Below, one piece after another: positions 34,401-44,300 of a stretch of DNA of 64,000 nt (the stretch's first letter is position 1; each line of letters starts with the position of its first letter). The notes under the pieces were generated by a model. That model was given only the letters and a program-made list of their open reading frames with translations, was not told the DNA's origin and searched no databases. The stretch is from Papilionanthe hookeriana x Papilionanthe teres (lineage: Eukaryota; Streptophyta; Magnoliopsida; Asparagales; Orchidaceae): positions 22,846,167 through 22,910,166 of the forward strand of contig CM040433.1 of the NCBI GenBank assembly GCA_022702705.1, read 5' to 3'. The position numbers and the translations under genes were made by a program.

Positions 34401-37071
34401 GTGGAGGGTACAGATTTCCGTGCAAGACCTTCTGTTTTTGAAATTGGGTCCAACTCAAGGGTTCCACCCCTAACACGGACTCAGAGGAGAAACAGAGGCA
34501 GGAAGATTGCCAGAAAGGCCAGAGCTGCTGAAGTCGCTTTCCTAGAAGAAATTCCCGAGTACACACCACTACCTGAATACATACCATTGTCTGAGTATAC
34601 ACCCCTTCTGGAAGGAAGTAGATTCCATCCCCTTTCCGCCGCGGCTGACGAGGAAAATGTCCGCAGGATTGCTTCTACATTACATCGGCCCACATACTAT
34701 AACGACAACAGAAGAAAGAGGGCTAGGGTTACACCACTTGCCCGATTACAGACCGTGATTGAAAAGTTAGTGAAGAAAGAAAGATGCCCTGTGTCGGAAA
34801 TTTTGAGAAGGATAGGGCGGGTGCCAGCCAAATCTCGTCTTGGGCCGCGAGTAGAATCTGTTATCGCTGCAGAAGAACCAAATAAGAAAATGAAGGCTAG
34901 CCCACCTGTTGTTGTTTCAGGTTTACAGATCAGGGAGGATACCACCTTCCAGCATTCAGCTGACAGACCATCCGGTCCCAGGCCTTCGTCGCTAGAAGGA
35001 TGGTATGGCGTCCCACTACCGGCCAGTTAAGACCGAAACAACGACCAGAGAAGGAAAGTCTCGTCAGGAGACTTGAGTCCGAGGAAAGTGCTACCGCAGT
35101 AAAGGGGACTCATGAGAAAGAAACTCGACAGTTATCACATGACAACTGCAAGGATGTGCAGAAAAGGCCATTAGAAGACGCTATGGAAAAGTTAAGAACC
35201 GATATTCGTCGACTAGCAAGGGAAAGAGAAGAGAAGTTTGGAGATGAAGTTGACTCGTCGAGTTCATGGATGATGAGTATGCGAGAAATTAACATGGTAG
35301 AAACACGAGCTTCGTCGGCTTCACAAGGTGCTCCCTGCGATGCAGAAGAGAGGAGCCGGAAGTAATGAGAAGGCAGCTTCAAGAGAAAGATGATACAATT
35401 GCCCAAATGGCAAAAATGATGGAAGAGATGGCTTTAGCCCTAGCCACTCTCCAGAGTCAGGTTCAACCCCAAAGGGAAACACCCCCGGAAGTTATTCACA
35501 TTGTAGACGGAGGAAAGGAGATTACATCCGTCAACGAGGATGATCAACTAAAGAAGGATGCGACACAAAGCATGATTCCTGAAAAGGATATCAAGAGCTT
35601 GGTGGAACAGCAGGTGCGAGAAGCCTTAGCACAATCAAAGAGCGGGACATCCATTCAGACGGGTAGACCTTACCCCGAAGAATTCGACGCTGTCCAATAT
35701 CCGAAAGGCTTTGTACCACCTCTCGTTCAAGACCTTTGATGGAACCGGAAACCCTCGGCGAGCATGTTGCACATTTTCGTGCCGCTTGTTGCAATGCCGG
35801 CGGAAGTGATGCTTTACTCTTCGACAATTTGTCGACGACTCGTCGGTGGATCGCCTTTGATTGGTATGCGGAATTACCAAACGGTTCGGTAAAGACATTT
35901 TCGAATTAGAGAACCTCTTCATCAAGCGATTTGTCGGAGCTCGAGCACCACATCACTATAGGTGATTTAGTGGTAGAGAAGCGAAGCCGAATGAAACCTT
36001 GGTGGACTACATACTTTGATGGAGGAACCTAAGTATGAAGTGTGAGCCACGATTACAAGAACAAGCATGCGATCGGCATTTTACTAAAAAGCATCCATGG
36101 CCCGATAGCACTTCTCCTCAAGGGATTTACTATTAAGACTTTCGAGAAGTTGTTAAGCAAGGCCGGAAGCTTGCAAGAGGAGGCGAAGCAATTAAGTTTC
36201 ACCGATAAAACAGACAAACAGAAGCCTGTGAAAACTTTTGAAAAGAAGTCCGGGATCATCGCAGCAGTAGATAAAGGCAAGCAACAGATACAAATATCGT
36301 CAGAACGACCGCAGCAACCTCAACAGAATTACCAACGAACCCCGACCCAGTTATCAGTCATCTCAACAGTATGAACAACCGCCTCGTCCACAACGTACGC
36401 TAAGGGAGCTTCTGAGCAGGGAGTATCCGTTCAAGAATGAGGCAGTGCCGAAAATGTTCCGCAGTCTGATGAAGACCCCAGATTTCCAACTGCCAGAGCC
36501 TAAAAGACCAGAAGAAGTCGACAAGAGAGGTGATCCCAACTTTTGCCCTTACCACCGGATGCTTGGGCACAAAATAGAAGATTGTATTACTTTCAAGAGT
36601 TGGCTCAACGACAATCTTCGGAAAGGGAATATAACGATCCCGAAAGAATACATGAAGGAACCCCAGAAAGGATGTTCCGTCAATGTTATCTCGACGGATT
36701 TCTTTGTTCCGATAGATCCCTATGCGACTGATGATGGATGGACTACCGCTTGGACAAAGTCTTCAAAGAAGATTTTAGATCACATCCAAACCGCTTCGGT
36801 GCAAGCCTCAATTCAGAGTTCGAAACCTGTCAAGTCGGCGCTATCACTTGCGATAGAAGAACAACCTCAACAAGAGACGGTCGAAGAAAAGAAGAAAATT
36901 GACGAAGAAGAGAAGACCGAGGCACCTAAGGCTAGACTAGGGGCCGCTTATCCTAGGATAGTTGTTTCCGATTCGGGGAGAAATCCCTCGAACCTCCGAC
37001 TCCGTATGATTATTTGCTCACTCCGGTGGGATCTTATAATGATGAGGGTTATGGCGTTGGCTACGTTTTGA
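34401..37071 (+). pseudogene. Tat-like gag, E2 copy
   Basis: Gag polyprotein of the Tat-like element. 34401-35030 is a basic, low-complexity part with LTRTQRRNRGRKIARKARA and repeated YTPL motifs. 35000-35365 is a charged coiled-coil-like part ending with MVETRASSASQ. 35365-35739 has EKDIKSLVEQQVREAL and YPKGFVPPLV, the entrance to capsid. The capsid core lies in broken frames from 35740 to 36040 (CNAGGSD, FDWYAELPN), then 36042-36374 (LLKSIHGPIALLLKGF, FEKLLSKAGSLQEEAK). 36445-37071 ends with FCPYHRMLGHKIEDC, a variant zinc-knuckle pattern typical of this lineage. There are at least five frame breaks. The basic LT-TQRRN block resembles the N-terminal part of the AlkB ORF of E1. Confidence 0.85.
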
Positions 37072-37099
37072 CTCGTTTCTAACGATTACGTAACTAGCG

Positions 37100-38079
37100 A
37101 CAATCAACCTAATCCGGACGTCAATTCCGATACAAATAACAATTCTCAAATCATACACAATCTCGACGATCACAATGATGAAGAAGACATCCACCGAGAA
37201 GGCTACGAGAGTTCAACAAGCAACGAATCTATTTGCGAGTTTCGAGGAGCTCCAATCACAATAGAGTTAGAGCCTTCGGACTCCGAAGCTAATCTCGAAG
37301 AATTTGTCATTCCAATTCGAAGGAGACACCAACGAAACTCAATGCTAAACTTAGAAGAAATCACAGAAGTCAACTTAAGAAGTGGAAGAGTACTACCTCC
37401 GAGAATGGGTCCAAAAGACAAAGGAAAGTAGGTGGTTGTTCAGGAAGAACCAACCCCGGCAGAAGAAATACCCATTCGAGAAGAGAACGAGGCACATGAA
37501 AACAAAGTGGACTACAACGTGCTAGCCCATCTTAGGAAACTACCGGCCAAACTGAGCATCTACGACGCTCTCATCTTATCAAAAGAGATGAGAGAAGCTC
37601 TGATCAAGGCCTTACTTGATCCAGAAATTTTCTTAGCTCAAATGGCCGGAGAGTCCTTAGATGAGGTTTGCTCGTTAAAGGAACAGCGAGGTGTTACCTT
37701 CACGGACAACGACCTACTACTTGGGACAGCAGACCACAACCGACCCTCGTACATTTCAGCTACAATCGGGAAGTTTACACTCTCCGAGTATTGGTGGATC
37801 CAGGAGCATCAATCAATATAATGAATCTTCGAACGCTAAGCATACTTGGAAATTGATGCCCGCGAGCTCGAAGCGGACAAAATGTTATTAAGAGGATTCA
37901 AACCGAAAGGAGAAAGAGCCCTCGGATCAATAACATCGCTAATGAAGACCGGTGACTTAGCAAAGACAACCGCGAAATTTCACATAATCGATTCGAAACG
38001 TCATTCAACGCTCTACTCGGGCCGACCATGGATACATGAAAACGAGGATGATACCATCATCTCTACATCAATGCATTAA
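37100..38079 (+). pseudogene. Aspartic protease, E2 copy
   Basis: Retrotransposon protease region, which cuts the polyprotein. 37432-37821 gives the leading part (YNVLAHLRKLPAKLSIYDAL, TADHNRPSYISATIG). The active-site motif is split by a frameshift near 37790: DPGAS of VDPGASINIMNLRTL is read in the 37668-37856 frame. The rest, 37846-38079, has RGFKPKGERALGSI and a FHIIDSKRHSTLYSGRPW flap/end block, the usual D-x-x-x-x-Y-x-x-x-L-GRPW type with variations. 37100-37430 is an acidic linker. It sits directly between gag and RT as in other gypsy elements. Confidence 0.8.
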
Positions 38080-38087
38080 ATACTACG

Positions 38088-38907
38088 ATGGAGGGGAACG
38101 AGTGTATTAAAGGTGACTTACAACCGTTCTCCGTACATGAAATCGGAATCCATGAAGATGCAGCTTATTATGCACCTCCGAAGAAAACAATCTTCTCCAG
38201 AGATACCGTAACAAATGAAGCGAAAGAAATTTGGGACGACGAAGAACCTGAAGTGCTAGTCCAACAGTCACTCACCACTCCCTTACGGCGAGATGGTGAA
38301 GGTTTCTCCACAACTCGCATCCGAGGACGAGGCCGGGGACGAGGTCGTGGCAGAGACATTAGGACGATTGGATGGAGGAAACCAGCCATCAATGTTGATT
38401 GGGAAGACAGTTCGAAGAAGAAAAAGAAATCAAGCAAGAAGCAACGACAATAAGCTCGAAGAAGCCGCAATTCAGGATCTCTCTTGAAGATGAAAAGAAC
38501 GAAGAATATAAATCGATGTACGAGAAGATTAACCACTATGTACATACTATGACCCTGACCCCGATCCATTCTAATAAGATCGAGGGTATGGAGGCCAAAG
38601 AGGTACGTAGCGGTGGTGCAAAGCCCATCAAATTTTACCGTGGTGCTCCTTCCTCCAAAACTGAAAGTAATGTACAATTTGAAGATGCTACTTCATCGGA
38701 ATTAATGGAATTGCCTTTTGAATGGTACTCTCCCTGTGTTCAAAATTTAATTCAGCGTGGTTTCTTACCTCGACAATGGACAAAAGGTCAATTACAACGT
38801 TTTGAAAAATTATGGAATAACTCCGGTCGTCCACCCAATGCAAAACATGGTCTCGGATTCGGCACAGTAGGATCAGTTGACGATACTGAATTTTGCTTGG
38901 TTGTCAC
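38088..38907 (+). pseudogene. Linker between protease and RT with RG-rich box, E2 copy
   Basis: Region between protease and RT, read in frames 38088-38453 and 38399-39154. The first contains a run of alternating arginine and glycine (RGRGRGRGRGR near 38320-38360) followed by a lysine-rich tail; RG runs of this kind bind RNA in many proteins. The second contains PFEWYSPCVQNLIQRGFLPRQW near 38710-38780, which I do not recognise. It joins RT in frame at METTEELEDL (38931). Its role is unknown. Confidence 0.6.
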
Positions 38908-40615
38908 CTGCGAGTCTAATAAAAACTGCATGGAAACTACAGAAGAACTAGAAGATTTACAAATTGGAGACGCTCCACCAGAGTTCGAAGAAGAGATCAA
39001 ATCTACAATAGATGAGTTAACGGAAGTTAACTTAGGTACTAGCGAAGAACCTAGACCTACCTTTGTTAGCTCCTTACTCAATAAAGAAGACTCCGAAGAA
39101 ATAATTAAGTTATTAATGAAATTTAAAGACTCGTTTTGCTTGGAGCTACGATGAGATGCCGTGTTTAGCTCCGCAGGTCGCAGTCCATAAGCTAGGGGTG
39201 GATCCCGTTCGTTCCGGTCAGACAAGGTCCCAGAAGAATATGTCTAGAAATCGAACAGCAAGTCATAGCTGAAGTTAAGAAGCTAATAGACGCTAAATTT
39301 GTCCGTGAAGAACAATACCCAACTTGGTTAGCCAATGTGGTACCAGTCAGGAAGAAGAATGGTCAGATCAGAATTTGTGTGGATTTCAGAGATTTAAACA
39401 AGGCATGTCCAAAAGATGAATTCCCTCTACCGATCCCAGAATTAATGATCGACATTGCTTCAACACATGAAATATTTTCATTCATGGATGGATCTTCAGG
39501 ATACAACCAGATAAAAATGGCTCCAGAAGATGAAAAACTTACAGCATTCAGAACGCCGATCGGAGTATATTGCTACACAGTGATGCCATTCGGACTGAAG
39601 AACGCAGAGCAACCTACCGGAGAGCAATGACAAGAATTTTTGATGATCTCATCCACAATCAAGTCGAATGCTACGTGGATGATGTGGTCATCAAAAGCAA
39701 AGTAAAGGAAAACCACCCGTATGATTCTGAGAATTGTTTTCGAACGATTAAGACAATTTAACCTTAAGATGAATCCCTTAAAATGCGCCTTCGGCGTCAC
39801 CTCCGGGAAATTCTTAGGATTCGTTGTCCGGCATCGTGGAATTGAAATCGACCCGTAAAAGATTAAAGCCATCTTAGAAATGCCGCCTCCCGTAACCTTA
39901 AAACAACTACGATCTTTTCAAGGGAAGTTGGCATATCTTCGACGCTTTATCTCAAACTTGTCAGGTAGGTGTCAGCCTTTCTCGGCACTAGTTAAAAAGG
40001 ATGCCAAATTTATTTGGGAAGAGAAATGCCAGAGGGCCTTCGAGGACATTAAGCAATATTTAATGACACCTCCTGTCTTAGCAGCCCCGGCCTCGTGTAG
40101 ACCGCTAATACTTTATACCGCGGCTTTAGACGACTCTCTCGGAGCCCTATTAGCCTGTGTCAATGATGAGGGTAAAGAAAACGCTCTTTACTACCTAAGC
40201 CGTCGTTTCATCGCCGACGGAAATAAGGTATCCCGCAATTGAAAAGCACCGTTTAGCCCCGATCTTCGCCGCTCAAAAGCTCGGGCATTACATGCTTTCT
40301 CATAAGGTCAACCCGATTTCGAAATTTAATCCATCGCAATACTTGATGACCCGTCCAACGCTTTCCGGCGGACTTGCCGGATGGTCAATGATATTATCGC
40401 AATTCGATATAACTTTCGTGCCTCTTCGTGCCGTAAAGGGACAAGTCCTAGCGTACTTCCTTGCGAAGACACCCTTTGCCGGCGAATCGCCTCTCAATGA
40501 CGACTTGCCAGATGAACAAATAATGAACCTAGAAGACCCTGATGATCGACGTTGGGAATTATATTTCGACGGAGCATCTTCAGCACATAAAGACGAAGCA
40601 TCTTCAGCACATCTT
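38908..40615 (+). pseudogene. Reverse transcriptase and RNase H, E2 copy
   Basis: The second copy of the RT region, better preserved than in E1. METTEELEDL starts at 38931. After a break near 39130, 39337-39630 carries VPVRKKNGQIRICVDFRDLN, FSFMDGSSGYNQIKM and CYTVMPFGLKNA. Then 39570-39761 has the catalytic CYVDDVVIKSK, 39880-40242 the thumb and RNase H (LAYLRRFISNLSGRCQPFSA, LYTAALDDSLGAL, YYLSRRF), and 40292-40627 the end of RNase H and the first block of the second RNase H (WELYFDGASS). The sequence stops here at the junction with inverted element E, next to a short duplication of gaagcatcttcagcacat. Integrase and the AlkB ORF are missing from this copy. Confidence 0.9.
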
Positions 40616-40624
40616 AGACCTCAG

Positions 40625-40880
40625 TAAGGCGACAGTGACATCCCCGAACTTAAATGTCTGTCTGGGCGAACCCTTGTCCAAAACGGATGACTGCGTTGTC
40701 AGGCAGTCCATCCTGGTTGATTGCCAAGTCAGTTCCAGTAGCGAAGGAAAAGATCAGCTTCGGTGCAGACATCTTCTGCAGAAAAGATTCAGGACATCAG
40801 AGCTACCCTGCACTTCCCTTATCGTCGCAACGATCTTTTGGACGAAAGAAAGAAGACTCAAGGCAAAGTTCGAATGAGTT
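40625..40880 (-). pseudogene. N-terminal start of gag region, element E copy
   Basis: On the minus strand MSAPKLIFSFATGTDLAI leads to DGLPDNAVIRFGQGFAQ, matching the E2 block at 34033-34216, then a stop and a frameshifted FGDVTV segment. Similarity ends at about 40625, the inversion junction. It shows that the 5' part of element E is intact up to early gag. Confidence 0.65.
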
Positions 40881-41345
40881 TTATTAATTTCATTTTGATC
40901 CCGTTTGTTTATTTCGTAAGCTTTTCAGATTTCGTGATTTTATTTCGTTCGTAGTTAATAGAGGAAATCGGGAAATAGAAAGTTGATAAAGATTCAATTA
41001 AGATTAGGATTAATCGCAAGAGAGAGAAAGCTGCGGGATCCATATCCTAAACATAGGAAATGTAATCCCATAAGAATCTCGATTTGGTAGATTGGTCTTA
41101 AACCACACCTATTGGGGGTCTCACCTCGCATCGGGAGGTTAGAAAGGAGGATTTTGGAACCTCTCTATTTAGGGGTGTTTAAACAGTGGCTCCAAAATCC
41201 GAGAAGAGTTGATTATACCTGTTCAAGACAGAAATAGACGTGGTATGTCAACGGAAAGAACGATAGTTTTAATCCAAAAGGGGCATGGATTCACTACTGA
41301 TTTATGAGAGCAAAAACATCATATCAAAATGGAGAGAGGAACTTT
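40881..41345 (-). other. Leader of element E
   Basis: Minus-strand leader between the primer-binding site and gag, homologous to the leader of E2 over its first 250 bases. It contains ccacacctattgggggtc (41103-41120, plus-strand reading), the partner of the 3'UTR motif at 15634-15651. Confidence 0.65.
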
Positions 41346-41362
41346 CCCCAGCGGAATCGCCA
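41345..41362 (-). promoter_or_regulatory. Primer-binding site of element E
   Basis: On the minus strand tggcgattccgctgggga, 5 bases inside the LTR end at 41368, one base different from the E2 site at 33524. It fixes LTR C as the 5' LTR of element E. Confidence 0.75.
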
Positions 41363-41367
41363 GAAAT

Positions 41368-44300
41368 TGTCGGCATATTTATAGGTTGAGTGTTGTATTA
41401 TTATTTTTTTAAAAAAGGGTGTCGCCTACAGAAGTTGTCAGCGAATTTTTAGATTTTAAATTTAATTTAAATATATATAATTTGGAAAGTAGCATTTGAT
41501 TTTGAAAATAATTTTAAGTTTGAAAATCTTAAGATATAAAATTAAACCGATCTCACATCCCAAATAGTTTATATAAACGAGCACCGCATCACAAGCCATG
41601 TATCCATCCCAAGGAATAGACACACTGCTTGATGATGGGGCTCGATTAAATAAACTAGAAGATTTGTGACATCTGTTTGGTCTGCGAACCAATTTTATAT
41701 GCCGACAGGTTACCTCGCTTAATATAAAGGAACTAAGCGAGGTTTCTATTACTCCGGGTTCTTAAAGTTCCCTATAAGGGCAAGCCCCTATAGTTAATAA
41801 CATCTCAAATGACAGGAATCATTTAAGAAAACTCTCGATAATGATCAGTGGTTTTGCTCTCAAAAACTTCAAAGTTTAAGGTTTTCAAACAATTAGATTT
41901 TGGCAATTTCAAAAGGGAATAACTCAAATTTGAAACAGTTTATTTTGGGAATCCAATAGAAGAAAGGTAGGAGAAGTCGAGAATCCAAGAGAAATCTGAG
42001 GAACTTCCTGAACTATCCTATGGCTTGACTTCAATTTAGAGAGAATTATTTAATGTTTCAATCCTGCCAATTTTAATTTATGAGGACTTATATTTTTATG
42101 ACACAATCACACAAATATTCTCTAAGATGTGAGGGTTTATGTCGTACCAAACGACTACCTCAGATTCCTAAGACAGGTTAGGACCTAATTTACGTAACAT
42201 GATTATGCAAATGTCTAACAAAAAGTTGAGGATTTATGTTGCACTAAGCAAACTACCTTGAAATCCTATGGCTTGGTTATTTAATTCTAAGAAAGGTTTA
42301 GCTGATGTAGACCCAAGTTTTGTTGTTGAAGATGGTCGTGCTGCTACTGTGCTCCAAGTTTCTTGTTGTTGCAGAGGTTTGGTTTAAGAATGTGACAATT
42401 AGGAGATGAGAGAAGTATTTTGGTTTAGAAAGTTGAAGATCGAGATGGCTTAGTATTTTAATTAAAACAAATCTTAAAGTTGATTAAGCAGAATCGATTA
42501 AGATCCCACGGTTCTGTCATCCCGGCACCGCTATTTTCATCGGATTCACTTAGTCCAAATGAATTTGCTAAACTCAACTGAATGAGTTCCACACTTTCAT
42601 TTAGACTGTGGGAAATCTCGTTAGCAACACTTGGGTTACATCATCCGAGGGATTCTCGATCATTCAATGAGACGTTTTAATTTAGTTGTAGTTGTAATTT
42701 TGTTGTTCTGTTTGTGATTAAATTTTGAGTTGTTTTATCATTTGAATGTTGTGGGGGTGAATTTTATCTTGTGTCGATTCTTAATTTAGTTTTGGGTTTC
42801 AGTTTTGTGGCTATCCTTAAAGTTTCAGTTTTCATGCAGGGTGACATTGTTGTTTATCATGCAAGTTTTGCAAGAAAGAAAGTACAACGTCGGTAAATAA
42901 ATTGTAATAAAATAAAGGCGTACCTAGCGAGTCTTCTCGTCATTTCAGGCTGCACTTAAAATAAAGGCGTACTTGACGAGTCCTGAACATCTTTTCAATA
43001 CTTCTGGGATTATTTCAAGTCCAAATGAATTTCATTGTACAGGTGAATTGATCATCCAAGAATTTAGTTGAATTTTGTTTCTTGCTCAGTGAACTTGGAC
43101 ATTTGATTATCCGATGAGTGATGTGACATTTGATACTTTATTTAAAGGTTATCAAGGTGGAAGCCTTCAGGGGCAAATTAGTTTGTTAAAGGATTTAACC
43201 ATTAAAATTGAATCGTTGTTTCAAGACAGTTTAGTTTAGTTATGAAGTTTCAAATTGATTTTTAAAAGTTTTAGATTACTTAGGTCAAATAAGTTATTCA
43301 AATTATTTGAAGTATTTTTAATGATTTGAATTTGCTCCAACCTAGTTATAACATTTTAGATTGATTTTTAATTTAATTTGATTATAATATTGTAAATTTA
43401 CTGAGATTATTTTTAACACCTCAAGTTTGTTTTAGGTTAAGTTTTAAGTGATTTCAAATTAGCTTTAATATTTTAGGTTCATTTTAGCTTGATGATTAAA
43501 TCATTCAATATTTTAAACTTTAATTTAATTAAGGATTGTTCTCTTTTAATCATTAATTTCAATCATTATTTTTTTAGGATTAGTCAAGAGTTGAATATTA
43601 TTAATCCATTTAGGGAATTTAAATTAAAGAATTGATATCTTCCTAAGTCATATCCCTAATTTTAATAATCCAAAACTTTTAATTATTCTTCCAAAATTTA
43701 AATGGTTTAATTAATTAATGTTTCATTTTTGATGTTGTAGGTGGTTAAATGGGTTTCTACCTCTTAATTCCCTAAGTTTCAATCATCCAAGAGAAAATTT
43801 AGGATCAAATGTTCATCCCTCCCTTTTGATTAGGCCTAAAATATTAATTAGGGTTAAATTCCTTAATTACCTTTATGCCCTCTTAAGCTTATTCACTTCA
43901 TAACTCACTAAATTAAGCTCAAATGAACTTGAAATTTTTATGTCACTTTACTCATATGTCAATTAAGACATTAGAGGAGAAAATGTGATTTTTTTATTTG
44001 TTTTTTAATTTAATTTATATAATTGTTTAATGAAAAATAAGTATTTCTCAATGAAAATTCAACAACATGACCAAGGTAAACTTTCTATCCTTTAGAAAAT
44101 TATAGGATGTTCCTACTGACCAGAGGACCACTTAGACCAATTTTGGTGATTTTTTGAATTTTACTTTATTTATTATAATTATTTCAATTTTTGGGGTATT
44201 AATTAATTATAAAATAAAATTAAAATTAAAAATTAAGTTTTATATTTTTCTTAAATCTCTCTGACCTCAAGGAACTTTGAGAAACAAATTTTATATTTTT

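Larger units (their letters stand above)
19536..40600 (+). mobile_element. Permuted Tat-like element E1-LTR B-E2
   Basis: The order on the plus strand is RT, RNase H, second RNase H, integrase, AlkB ORF, 3'UTR, LTR B, PBS, leader, gag, protease, RT, RNase H. The two ends overlap: 19536-21225 is nearly identical to 38908-40590, about 1.7 kb starting at ctgcgagtctaataaaaact. It therefore looks like a one-LTR circle, or a unit cut from a tandem array, opened within pol. It lies in the opposite orientation inside element E, with no LTR ends at the junctions. Confidence 0.7.
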
